A stretch of DNA of 64,000 nt from Kitasatospora sp. NBC_00240 (GTDB lineage Bacteria > Actinomycetota > Actinomycetes > Streptomycetales > Streptomycetaceae): contig NZ_JAPEMU010000001.1 in assembly GCF_026342405.1 (NCBI RefSeq), positions 4,712,001-4,776,000 on the forward strand, read 5' to 3'. This document shows, one piece after another, positions 48,438 through 56,685 of this stretch (position 1 is the stretch's first letter; the number at the start of each line of letters is the position of its first letter). The notes under the pieces were generated by a model, which saw only the letters and a list, made by a program, of their open reading frames with translations, was not told the DNA's origin and did no database searches. A program made the position numbers and the translations under genes.

Positions 48438-50633
48438 ATGCCGAAGGCCAGCCACCGCAGGCTCACCGGACTGCTCGGGATTCTCGGCGCGCTGCTCGCG
48501 CTGATGGTCGCCGGCGCCGGGCCCGCCTCCGCCCACGCCACACTGCAGTCCACCGACCCGGCGCAGAACTCGGTGGTCGCCACCGCGCCGAGCTTCGTCA
48601 CGCTGACCTTCAGCGAGAGCGTCTCGCTCTCCGGCGACTCGGTCCGCGTCCTGGACCCGGCCGGCCGGCCCGTCGACTCCGGCAACCCCGGGCACGCCGA
48701 CGGCCGCGAGAACACCGCCCGGGTCGGCCTGAACAGCGGGCTCGCCGGCGGCACCTACACCGTCGCCTGGCGCGCCGTGTCGGACGACTCGCACCCGGTG
48801 GGCGGCGCCTTCACCTTCTCCATCGGCGCCCCCTCGGACACCTCGGTGTCCACCACCGCCCTGCAGCAGGCCAAGGCCGACAGCCTGGTCGCCGCCCTCT
48901 ACGGCACCGGCCGCACCGTCGCGTACGGCGCCTTCGCCCTGCTGATGGGCGCCGCCGGCTTCGTCCTGCTCTGCTGGCCGGCCGGCGCGGCGGTGCGCAC
49001 GGTGCAGCGGCTGCTGATGACCGGCTGGGTCGCGCTGCTGCTGTCCACCATCGCGGTCCTGCTGCTGCGCGGGCCGTACGAGCGCGGCTCGGGCCTCGGG
49101 CAGGCCTTCGACCTCTCGCTGGTGCGCACCACCCTGGACGAGCGGATCGGCACCGCGCTGGCCGCCCGGCTGCTGCTGCTGGCCACCGCCGGCGTCTTCC
49201 TCTCCCTGCTGGTCGGCCAGCTCGGCGGCCCGGTGCCGGCGAAGGCCGACGGCGGGACGGACCCGGACACGCGCACGGCGACCGGCAGCGACACCGGCAC
49301 CGACCCCGGCACCGACCCCGGCACCGGCCCCGGCACCGGCCCCGACGAGGACGCCGACGAGGACGCCGACGAGGACGAGCTGCGCCGGCTGGAGGAGCGG
49401 GCCGCCGACCGGCCGCAACGCGAGGCCCGGATCGGTCTCGGGGTGGCCGGGCTGCTGCTGGCGGTCGCACTCTCCGCCACCTGGGTCGGCGCCGACCACG
49501 CCTCGGTGGGCATCCAGGTCTGGCTGGCCCTGCCCTTCGGCATCCTGCACCTGATCGCGATGGCCCTGTGGCTGGGCGGCCTGGCCACCCTGCTGGTCGG
49601 GCTGCGGCACGGCCTCGGCGCGGAGACCGCCGACCGCTTCTCGAAGATCGCCTTCGGCTCGGTGGCGGCGCTCACCGTGACCGGGATCTACCAGTCCTGG
49701 CGCGGGCTGGGCAGCTGGGGCGCCCTGGTCGACACCGAGTACGGCCGGCTGCTGCTGATCAAGGTCGGCTGCGTGGCCGCGATGCTCGGGGTGGCCTGGA
49801 TCTCACGCTCCTGGGTGGCCCGGCTCCGGACCGCCGGCGCCGAGCCGGCCGCCGTGGCAGCAGCGGCGGCAGCGGCGGAGCAGGAGGCCACCGGCGTCGC
49901 CGGCGCGGCCGAGCAGCGGGACAGCAGCGAGGAACGGGACGCGAGGATCGAGCGGCCCGCCGAGGAGCTGGTCACGGCCGGCACCGGGTCGAACGGCGCG
50001 ACCGGGCCGGTGGACCCCGCCCGGCAGGCCCAGCTGGATCGCCAGCGGGCCGCCCGCAGGAACGCCGGCCGGGAGCGCGACTTCACCCCGGCCAAGGCCG
50101 GGCTGCGCCGCTCGGTGCTGGTCGAGGCCGGGGTGGCGGTCGCCGTCCTGGTGGTCACCACCATGCTCACCAACTCCCCGCCCGGCCGGGTCGCCCAGGC
50201 CGTCGCGGCGAGCGCCGACCGGCCCGCCGCGTCCGCCCCGGCGGGCGGCGCCGCCGGTGGCGCGCAGGCGCCGCAGACCGTGCCCGGGCAGACCATGGAG
50301 CTGAAGCTGCCCTACGACACCGGCGGCCGCACCGCCAACGCCAAGGGCACCGCCACCGTCACCCTCAACCCGGCCAGGGCCGGGGCCAACGAGGTGCACC
50401 TCAAGCTGGACGGCCCGGACGGGCAGCCGGTCGAGGTGCCCGAGGTGCAGCTCGCCTTCACCCTGCCGGACCGCGACCTCGGCCCCCTGCCGGTCGCCCT
50501 CACGACGGAGGGCACCGGACGCTGGACGGGCACCGCGCAGCTGCCGCTGGCCGGGAACTGGGTGGTGTCGGTGGTGGTCCGCTCCTCGGACATCGACCAG
50601 GCCACCGAGACCAAGTCCCTGAAGATCGGCTGA
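48438..50633 (+). CDS. CopC-CopD copper resistance/uptake fusion protein
   Basis: 731 residues. A signal peptide ends at SAHATLQ, so the mature protein begins with the CopC Cu-binding His, and the CopC domain ends with DDSHPVGGAFTFSI, the second His. CopD follows with about eight helices. A Thr/Gly/Pro repeat (DPGTDPGTGPGTGP) and acidic segment (DEDADEDADED) near residue 290 interrupt two helices, and a second hydrophilic Ala/Glu-rich loop is near 470-540. The C-terminus is a beta-rich extracellular domain of about 120 residues. Likely moves copper across the membrane. Confidence 0.92.
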   Translation: MPKASHRRLTGLLGILGALLALMVAGAGPASAHATLQSTDPAQNSVVATAPSFVTLTFSESVSLSGDSVRVLDPAGRPVDSGNPGHADGRENTARVGLNSGLAGGTYTVAWRAVSDDSHPVGGAFTFSIGAPSDTSVSTTALQQAKADSLVAALYGTGRTVAYGAFALLMGAAGFVLLCWPAGAAVRTVQRLLMTGWVALLLSTIAVLLLRGPYERGSGLGQAFDLSLVRTTLDERIGTALAARLLLLATAGVFLSLLVGQLGGPVPAKADGGTDPDTRTATGSDTGTDPGTDPGTGPGTGPDEDADEDADEDELRRLEERAADRPQREARIGLGVAGLLLAVALSATWVGADHASVGIQVWLALPFGILHLIAMALWLGGLATLLVGLRHGLGAETADRFSKIAFGSVAALTVTGIYQSWRGLGSWGALVDTEYGRLLLIKVGCVAAMLGVAWISRSWVARLRTAGAEPAAVAAAAAAAEQEATGVAGAAEQRDSSEERDARIERPAEELVTAGTGSNGATGPVDPARQAQLDRQRAARRNAGRERDFTPAKAGLRRSVLVEAGVAVAVLVVTTMLTNSPPGRVAQAVAASADRPAASAPAGGAAGGAQAPQTVPGQTMELKLPYDTGGRTANAKGTATVTLNPARAGANEVHLKLDGPDGQPVEVPEVQLAFTLPDRDLGPLPVALTTEGTGRWTGTAQLPLAGNWVVSVVVRSSDIDQATETKSLKIG
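49262..49378 (+). repeat. Repeat-coded insert in the CopCD gene
   Basis: In-frame short repeats (GACCCCGGCACC-type and GAGGACGCCGAC-type) encode DPGTDPGT and DEDADEDADED. They keep the frame, so the linker length can vary. Confidence 0.7.
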
Positions 50634-50638
50634 GCACG

Positions 50639-51895
50639 ATGAACAGCACGACCGGGCCCGAGGCGGGCGCCGCCGCGGGCTTCTCCCGGCGCACCCTGCT
50701 GGGCGGGGCCGGCGCCGGGCTGGTCGCCGGGGCGGCGGGCGGCGCGGTGCTCGGCCGGGCCACCGCGTCCGCGTCCGCTCCCGCCGGGCAGGCGGGGAGC
50801 GGCGCGGTCGGCAGCGGGCAGGTCCCGTTCCACGGGCCCCGGCAGGCCGGCATCGTCGAGCCGCAGCAGGCCCGGGTCCACCTCGCCGCCTTCGACCTGC
50901 TGCCCGGCGCCGGCCGGCCGGAGCTGCGGGCGCTGCTCCGGCGCTGGTCCGGGACCTCCGCCCGGCTCGGCCGGGGCGAGCCCGCCGACGAGTACGAGAG
51001 CCGGATCGCCGCCGACGCCGGCCCCTGCTCGCTGACCGTCACCTTCGGGTTCGGCTCGACCCTCTTCGACAAGGCCGGCCTGGCCGATCAGCGGCCGCGG
51101 GCGCTCGACCCGCTGCCGGACTTCCCCGAGGACGCGATCGACCGGGCCCGCAGCGACGGCGACCTCTGGGTGCAGATCGGCGCCGACGACGCCCTGGTGG
51201 CCTTCAACGCGCTGCGGGTGCTCCAGCGGCAGGCCGCCGGCACCGCCGCGCAGCGCTGGCAGATGGCCGGCTTCGGCCGCACCCCCGGCGCCACCGCCCG
51301 CCCGACGACCGGCCGCAACCTGATGGGCCAGGTCGACGGCACCAACAACCCGCGGCCGCAGGACCCTGACTTCGCCACGAGGATCTTCTGCGGCGCCGAC
51401 GAGCCCGGCTGGCTGACCGGCGGCTCGTACGTGGTGCTGCGGCGGATCCGGATGCTGCTGGACAACTGGGAGAACCTGCCCGAGGACCGGCAGGAGCGAG
51501 TGATCGGCCGGCGCAAGTCGGACGGCGCCCCGCTCTCCGGCGGCGGCGAGCGCACCCCCGTCGACCTGGCCGCGCAGAACGCCGACGGCACCCTGGCGGT
51601 GCCGGCCGACGCCCATGTCCGGGTGGCCGCACCGGCGTCCAACGGCGGGGCCGCGATGCTGCGCCGGGGCTTCTCCTTCCACGACGGGACGCTGCCGGAC
51701 GGCTCCCCGGACGCCGGGCTGCTCTTCCTGGCGTTCCAGGCCGACCCCGGGCGCGGGTTCGTCCCGGTGCAGCGCAAGCTGGCCCGCGGGGACAGCCTGT
51801 CCCGCTTCCTGCGGCACGAGGCGAGCGGCCTGTACGCGGTGCCGCCGGGCGCGCCGGAGGGCGGCTACGTGGGCCAGGCCCTGCTGGAGGGCTGA
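50639..51895 (+). CDS. dtpA: Tat-secreted DyP-type heme peroxidase
   Basis: 418 residues from the ATG at 50639, 5 bases after the CopCD stop. A Tat signal is clear (FSRRTLLGGAGAGLVAGAA, RR at 17-18). Heme-site residues: distal Asp in GQVDGTNNP (GxxDG, near 230-238), proximal His in AHVRVAAP (near 325) and the conserved Arg in MLRRGFSFHDG. DyP peroxidases of this operon (EfeB/DtpA type) support maturation of the copper oxidase GlxA in S. lividans, according to published work. Last gene of the copper operon. Confidence 0.93.
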   Translation: MNSTTGPEAGAAAGFSRRTLLGGAGAGLVAGAAGGAVLGRATASASAPAGQAGSGAVGSGQVPFHGPRQAGIVEPQQARVHLAAFDLLPGAGRPELRALLRRWSGTSARLGRGEPADEYESRIAADAGPCSLTVTFGFGSTLFDKAGLADQRPRALDPLPDFPEDAIDRARSDGDLWVQIGADDALVAFNALRVLQRQAAGTAAQRWQMAGFGRTPGATARPTTGRNLMGQVDGTNNPRPQDPDFATRIFCGADEPGWLTGGSYVVLRRIRMLLDNWENLPEDRQERVIGRRKSDGAPLSGGGERTPVDLAAQNADGTLAVPADAHVRVAAPASNGGAAMLRRGFSFHDGTLPDGSPDAGLLFLAFQADPGRGFVPVQRKLARGDSLSRFLRHEASGLYAVPPGAPEGGYVGQALLEG

Positions 51896-52105
51896 CCGGG
51901 CCGGTCCCGGCCGCGCCGTCCTGGATCCGGGGCGGCGGGACGCCGGGACGACCCGGGCGCCGCGCGGGCCGGAGGGTTCGCATGCCCATCATGCGGATGC
52001 TTCGTTGCCCCGCCCGGGGAGTGACTAAGGTGGCAAGCCTGGTACCGCTCTGCAACACCTGCGCACAGACCGCTGCGCGGCACCCTTTCTCGTACGGAGG
52101 CGGCA

Positions 52106-53041
52106 ATGTCGGCCACCCGCTACACCTACCTCGGGCCCGAGGGCACCTTCACCGAAGCGGCTCTGCGAACCCTGCCCGAGGCGGGGACCCGGGAGCTGGT
52201 GCCGCTGACCTCGGTGCCCGCGGTGCTGGACGCGGTGCGCGAGGGGCAGGCGTCGGGGGCGTTCGTGCCGATCGAGAACTCCGTCGAGGGCGCCGTCACC
52301 GCGACCAGCGACGAACTGGCCTCGGGCACACCGCTGATGATCTACCGCGAGGTGCTGCTGCCGATCTCCTTCGCACTGCTGGTGCGGCCCGGGACGACGC
52401 TGGACGACATCAAGACCGTCACCAGCCACCCGGTGGCCCAGCCGCAGGTGCGCAAATGGATCGCCGCCAACCTGCCGGACGCCCGCTGGGAGTCGGCCGC
52501 CTCCAACGCCGACGGTGCCCGGCTGGTCCAGGAGGGCCGCTTCGACGGGGCCTTCGCCGGCGAGTTCGCCGCGGCGCTGTACGGCCTGGAGCCGCTGGTC
52601 AAGGAGATCCACGACGCCGAGAACGCGACCACCCGGTTCGTCCTGGTCGGTCCGCCCGGCCGGGTCTCCTCGCCCACCGGCCTGGACAAGACCTCGATGG
52701 TGGCCTGGCTGCCGGACGACCACCCGGGTGCGCTGCTGGAGCTGCTGCAGGAGTTCGCGGTGCGCGGGGTCAACCTGATGCGGATCGAGTCGCGCCCCAC
52801 CGGCGAAGGGCTCGGCAACTACTGCTTCCTGATCGACTGCGAGGGGCACCTGGCGGAGCGCCGGGTCAGCGAGGCCCTGATGGGGCTGAAGCGGATCTGC
52901 CCGCAGGTGCGCTTCCTCGGCTCCTACCCGCGCGCGGACCGGCAGCCCTCCACGTACCAGCGGCCGGGCACCACCGACAGCGACTTCACGCGGGCGGCGG
53001 ACTGGCTGTCGCGCTGCCTCGACGGGCGCGGCGAGGTCTGA
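52106..53041 (+). CDS. pheA: Prephenate dehydratase
   Basis: 311 residues. Converts prephenate to phenylpyruvate in phenylalanine synthesis. The catalytic domain starts YLGPEGTFTEAAL, with the family motifs IENSVEGAV and DAENATTRFVLVG (the TRF catalytic segment), followed by an ACT domain (WLPDDHPGALLELLQEFAVRGVNLMRIESRP) for feedback by phenylalanine. Monofunctional, no chorismate mutase part. SD GTACGGAGGC before the ATG. Monocistronic, closed by an unusually long stem, and facing the DnaA-box region. Confidence 0.95.
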   Translation: MSATRYTYLGPEGTFTEAALRTLPEAGTRELVPLTSVPAVLDAVREGQASGAFVPIENSVEGAVTATSDELASGTPLMIYREVLLPISFALLVRPGTTLDDIKTVTSHPVAQPQVRKWIAANLPDARWESAASNADGARLVQEGRFDGAFAGEFAAALYGLEPLVKEIHDAENATTRFVLVGPPGRVSSPTGLDKTSMVAWLPDDHPGALLELLQEFAVRGVNLMRIESRPTGEGLGNYCFLIDCEGHLAERRVSEALMGLKRICPQVRFLGSYPRADRQPSTYQRPGTTDSDFTRAADWLSRCLDGRGEV

Positions 53042-53121
53042 GGGCGGGCCTGCCCGGGCCGCGCGGCCCCGGGGCCTTCCGCCGCCCGGCTGCCGGTCCG
53101 CCGGTCCGCCGCTCTGCCGGT

Positions 53122-53174
53122 CCGCCTCGGCGCCGCCTCGGCGCCGGGTCGGCGCCGAGGCGGCGCCGAGGCGG
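53122..53174 (+). terminator. Very long terminator hairpin after pheA
   Basis: Arms 53122-53145 and 53151-53174 are perfectly complementary over 24 bases with a 5-base loop; each arm is itself a duplicated CCGCCTCGGCG unit. It begins 81 bases past the pheA stop. Confidence 0.85.
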
Positions 53175-53345
53175 GTCGGTCCGGTCCGGGTGTCATCGGC
53201 GGATCATTTGTGATTGATGACGACCGAATTCGGCCTTTTTCGACACGCGGGTGAGTTCACCCGTCCGGTGGCCGCGGCCGCCGGACGGCTCGGAGGGGTG
53301 GGAGGGCCTCCGCCCGCGAAGGCCCTCCCGGCCGGTCGGGGAGCG

Positions 53346-53733
53346 TCGTCCACAGGTGCTCCCGGCGGCGGTGGCCGTCCACAGCTATCCACAGGCGGCC
53401 CGTGGTATCCACAGCCCGGAGTTATCCACAGGTCCGGGCGTTAGTCGACATAACGGTATAGCCACTAGCAGTACCGGTCAGATCATCGGTTAGCGCCGCA
53501 GAGTTGACTAATCGGACCGGAGTCACCCTTGTACCATCAAATCACCCGTCCGAGCGGACCAATTCCCTCGCCCGAGAAGGTTGATTGAGGTTTGAAACCT
53601 CAATTCCTCAGTGGATCTCGGGATGAACCTTGAGTTCTCCACGATCCACAGGAGCTCGCCGCCGCCTGTGGATAAGCGCCCTTCCGGGCGTCGTCCACCG
53701 GAGTTATCCACAGGATCGGGGCGGTTATCCCCA
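53346..53733. other. DnaA-box cluster (candidate DnaA-titrating locus)
   Basis: Boxes resembling TTATCCACA or TTGTCCACA: left array TCGTCCACA 53346, CCGTCCACA 53375, CTATCCACA 53385, GTATCCACA 53405 and perfect TTATCCACA 53422; right array CGATCCACA 53642, perfect TTATCCACA on the minus strand 53667-53675, TCGTCCACC 53691, perfect TTATCCACA 53704 and TTATCCCCA 53725. Three are perfect and most others differ at one or two positions. S. coelicolor has a high-affinity DnaA-box cluster outside oriC (D78) that restrains replication initiation; this may be its counterpart. dnaA and dnaN are absent here, so it is not the classical oriC. Confidence 0.85.
53585..53603. promoter_or_regulatory. 19-base perfect palindrome between the DnaA-box arrays
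   Basis: TTGAGGTTTGAAACCTCAA is a perfect inverted repeat (9 + 1 + 9), extended by a further A-T pair on each side. It lies centrally in the spacer and could bind a dimeric protein. Confidence 0.65.
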
Positions 53734-54050
53734 GCCCGGATCAACAGGCCCGCAGGGCCCGGACCGCACTCCCACAACCCCTCCCCGGCCCTGCGACCTG
53801 CGACCCGGCCGGCGGCCCGGCGTATGGTGACAGAGAACCGGACAGAAAGCGACATATCCGGATGACCGACCACAGCCCGGTGCCGGTCCGGCGAAAGCCG
53901 TGAATCCGCCGGACGAAACGACCCGGCGTCGGAGCGCCTCCGCTCCGGCGGCGCCCTCCCGGCCGCGATCGGCCGCCGGCCACGCCCCGGCAGCCGGGCG
54001 ACCGCCACCCCGGGCGGTAAACCGGTACCGATGCCCCGGCCCCGTCCCGG

Positions 54051-54056
54051 TAGGCT
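54051..54056 (+). promoter_or_regulatory. -10 element of serS
   Basis: TAGGCT ends 7 bases before the serS GTG, and no SD lies between, so transcription should start at or near the initiation codon (leaderless mRNA). No clear -35 is visible. Confidence 0.5.
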
Positions 54057-54063
54057 TGGCCCC

Positions 54064-55341
54064 GTGATTGACCTTCGCCTGCTTCGTGAGGACCCAGACC
54101 GAGTGCGCGCCTCGCAGCGCGCCCGTGGCGAGGACGTCGACCTGGTCGACGCCCTTCTCTCCGCCGACGAGCGGCGGCGGTCCTCCGGCACCCGCTTCGA
54201 CGAACTGCGCAACGAGCAGAGGACGCTCGGCAAGCAGGTCGCCAAGGCCCAGGGCGAGGAGAAGACCGCCCTGCTCCAGCGCACCAAGGCCCTGTCCGAA
54301 GAGGTCAAGGCCGCCGACGCCGAGCAGAACGCCGCCAAGGAGGAGGCCGACGGCCTCGTCCGCCGGCTGGCGAACCTGATCGACCCGGCCGCGCCGATCG
54401 GCGGCGAGGAGGACTTCGTCACCCTGGAGGAGATCGGCACCCCGCGCGACTTCGCGGCCGAGGGCTTCGAGCCCAAGGACCACGTCGAGCTGGGCCAGAT
54501 CCTCGGCGCCATCGACACCGAGCGCGGCGCCAAGGTGGCCGGCTCGCGCTCCTACTACCTGACCGGCGTCGGCGCGCTGCTGGAGCTCGCCCTGGTCAAC
54601 ATGGCGATCGCGCAGGCCGTCGCGGCCGGCTTCACCCCGATGATCACCCCGGCCCTGGTCCGCCCGGCCGCCATGGACGGCACCGGCTTCCTCGGCCAGG
54701 CCGCCGAGAACGTGTACTACCTGGAGGACGACGAGCGCTACCTCGTCGGCACCAGCGAGGTCCCGCTCGCGGCGTACCACATGGACGAGATCATCGACGC
54801 GGAGAAGCTTCCGCTGCGCTACGCCGGCTACTCCTCCTGCTTCCGCCGCGAGGCCGGTACGTACGGCAAGGACACCCGCGGCATCATCCGGGTGCACCAG
54901 TTCGAGAAGGTGGAGATGTTCGTCTTCACCACCCCGGAGGAGGCGGAGGCCGAGCACCGCCGCCTGCTCCAGTGGGAGAAGGACTTCCTCAACGCGCTCG
55001 ACCTGCCGTACCGGGTGATCGACCTCGCCTCCGGCGACCTCGGCTCCTCGGCCGCGCGCAAGTTCGACATCGAGGCCTGGGTCCCGACCCAGGGCAAGTA
55101 CCGCGAGGTCACCTCCACTTCGAACTGCACCGAGTACCAGGCCCGCCGGCTCTCCATCCGGGTGCGCGAGGAGGGCAACAAGGTCCGCCCGCTGGCCACC
55201 CTGAACGGCACCCTGGTCGCCGTCCCGCGGGTCATCGTGGCGATCCTGGAGAACCACCAGCAGGCCGACGGCTCGGTGGTGGTCCCGGAGGCGCTGCGGC
55301 CGTACCTCGGCGGGCGCACGGTGCTGGAACCCGTCAAGTAG
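54064..55341 (+). CDS. serS: Seryl-tRNA synthetase
   Basis: 425 residues, standard length. N-terminal long coiled-coil arm (about residues 25-110, ending EEVKAADAEQNAAKEEADGL) binds the tRNA long variable arm. Class II motifs: LVNMAIAQAVAAGFTPMITP (motif 1), SSCFRREAGTYGKDTRGIIRVHQFEKVE (motif 2) and the late NGTLVAVPRVIVAILE (motif 3). The GTG at 54064 starts VIDLRLLREDP as in orthologues; the frame opens earlier at 54031 but without support. Downstream HAD gene begins 67 bases later. Confidence 0.97.
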   Translation: MIDLRLLREDPDRVRASQRARGEDVDLVDALLSADERRRSSGTRFDELRNEQRTLGKQVAKAQGEEKTALLQRTKALSEEVKAADAEQNAAKEEADGLVRRLANLIDPAAPIGGEEDFVTLEEIGTPRDFAAEGFEPKDHVELGQILGAIDTERGAKVAGSRSYYLTGVGALLELALVNMAIAQAVAAGFTPMITPALVRPAAMDGTGFLGQAAENVYYLEDDERYLVGTSEVPLAAYHMDEIIDAEKLPLRYAGYSSCFRREAGTYGKDTRGIIRVHQFEKVEMFVFTTPEEAEAEHRRLLQWEKDFLNALDLPYRVIDLASGDLGSSAARKFDIEAWVPTQGKYREVTSTSNCTEYQARRLSIRVREEGNKVRPLATLNGTLVAVPRVIVAILENHQQADGSVVVPEALRPYLGGRTVLEPVK

Positions 55342-55348
55342 CCGGACC

Positions 55349-55371
55349 GCCGCGCGGACCTGCCGCGCGGC
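55349..55371 (+). promoter_or_regulatory. Short hairpin between serS and the HAD gene
   Basis: GCCGCGCGG (55349-55357) pairs with 55363-55371 across ACCTG. It may attenuate read-through or stabilise the serS mRNA end; the two genes could still be cotranscribed. Confidence 0.5.
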
Positions 55372-55408
55372 CCCCGCACGCACGCAACTCCCGGGAGACG
55401 CAAGGCCC

Positions 55409-56251
55409 ATGAGCACCGCAAGCGCCGACTCCGTCTCCCCCGGTGGCGACCTGCCCTACCGGCTGGTCGCCACCGACCTCGACGGCACCCTGCTGAACAC
55501 CGCCGAGACCGTCTCCGCGCGCAACCGCGCCGCGCTGGCCGCCGTGACCGCCGCCGGGGCCTCGCACATCATCGTCACCGGCCGCTCGGCCGGCTGGGCC
55601 CGCCCGGTCTTCGACGAGATCGGCTACACCGGCATAGCGGTCTGCGGGCAGGGCGCCCAGGTCTACGACGCCGGCGCGCACCAGCTGCTCACCTCGCTGA
55701 CCCTGGACCGCCGGCTCGCCGCCCTCGCGATCGGGAAGATCGAGGCCGAGACCGGCACGCTCGCCGTCGCCGCCAACCAGGACGGCCTGGACGGTCAGGT
55801 GCTGGCGGGCCCCGGGTACGCGCTGCTGATCGGCGCCGACCTGCCGATGGTCGACGTGACCACCGACGAACTGCTGAGCACCCCGGTCAGCAAGCTCTAC
55901 ATCCAGCACCCGACCCTCACCGACGACGGCCTCGCCGAGATCGCCCGCCAGGTGGCCGGCGACCTGGTCGGCGTCGTGATGGCCGGCCCCGGCATCGTGG
56001 AGCTGCTCCCGCTGGGGCTGAGCAAGGCCACCGGCCTCGCCGTGGCGGCCCGCCGCCTGGGCCTGCGCGCGGCCGACACCATCGCCTTCGGCGACATGCC
56101 CAACGACATCCCGATGTTCGGCTGGGCCGCGCACGGCGTGGCGATGGCCAACGCCCACCAGCAGCTGCTGGCCGTGGCCGACGAGGTCACCGTGAGCAAC
56201 GACGAGGACGGCGTGGCCGTCGTCCTGGAGCGGCTGTTCCTCGGCGCCTGA
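55409..56251 (+). CDS. HAD-superfamily phosphatase (Cof-like, subclass IIB)
   Basis: 280 residues with the HAD motifs in order: DLDGTLLN (nucleophile Asp), IVTGRS (motif II), the Lys-bearing region and GDMPNDIPMFGWAAHGVAMANA (motif IV), with a IIB cap domain between. Such enzymes dephosphorylate sugar phosphates, nucleotides or flavin mononucleotide; the substrate is not predictable. The ATG has GGGAG upstream. In S. coelicolor a HAD gene follows serS too, from memory. Confidence 0.92.
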   Translation: MSTASADSVSPGGDLPYRLVATDLDGTLLNTAETVSARNRAALAAVTAAGASHIIVTGRSAGWARPVFDEIGYTGIAVCGQGAQVYDAGAHQLLTSLTLDRRLAALAIGKIEAETGTLAVAANQDGLDGQVLAGPGYALLIGADLPMVDVTTDELLSTPVSKLYIQHPTLTDDGLAEIARQVAGDLVGVVMAGPGIVELLPLGLSKATGLAVAARRLGLRAADTIAFGDMPNDIPMFGWAAHGVAMANAHQQLLAVADEVTVSNDEDGVAVVLERLFLGA

Positions 56252-56685
56252 CGGCGCCGGCCCGACGGTCGGGACCTGACGGGACCCGGCCGACGCCCGG
56301 CCGGGACCGGCCCCGGCCGCCCTCCCGACGCCCCCGCAGTGCCCGGCCCGATGCCCCTGCCGACACCCCTTCCGGTGGTCTGACCGGGCCTTCGCGCCGG
56401 CCGGAGCAGGGCCTGCGAACGTGATCGTCGCCACCCGGATGCCGTTCTCCCAGGAAGAGTTTGTATGCTCCGCTGAAGCTCCAGGCCCAGGCCGGAGCTC
56501 TGTAGGAGGTACCACCGAGAGCACCACCGGTGCGCTCGGCAGCTCCTGCGATCCTCGTCCGTGCAACCTGGGGGCGTTCTCGATCGTCTCTTTGGGTGTG
56601 GTGCTCCTTTGCACACGGCGCTCTTCGGGTGCGGTGCTCCCAGGGGCAGTGCGAGGTGCTGCTTCCGCCGGTGAAAGGTACGCGC
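56252..56685 (+). other. Leader region upstream of the LCP gene
   Basis: 434 bases without a convincing gene. GC-rich inverted repeats occur just after the HAD stop. TATGCT at 56464-56469 (preceded by TTG) may be a -10; a hairpin AGCTCC/GGAGCT (56477-56499) follows, then AGGAGGT (56503-56509) with no nearby start in a useful frame. If TATGCT is used, the LCP mRNA has a leader of about 210 bases. Confidence 0.45.

Larger units (their letters stand above)
53042..54063. other. Noncoding region between pheA and serS
   Basis: 1,022 bases without a supported gene; frames here have poor third-position GC and no SD. It holds a 24-bp-stem hairpin (53122-53174), an AT-richer patch near 53205-53245, two arrays of DnaA boxes (53346-53430 and 53642-53733), a lower-GC spacer between them with a 19-base palindrome (53585-53603), and the serS promoter near 54051. 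This is the most unusual noncoding region in the window. Confidence 0.85.

Noticed and set aside
53346..53733. The main replication origin oriC
   Set aside because: dnaA, dnaN and gyrase genes are absent, and there are fewer boxes than in Streptomyces oriC, so I call it an accessory DnaA cluster.
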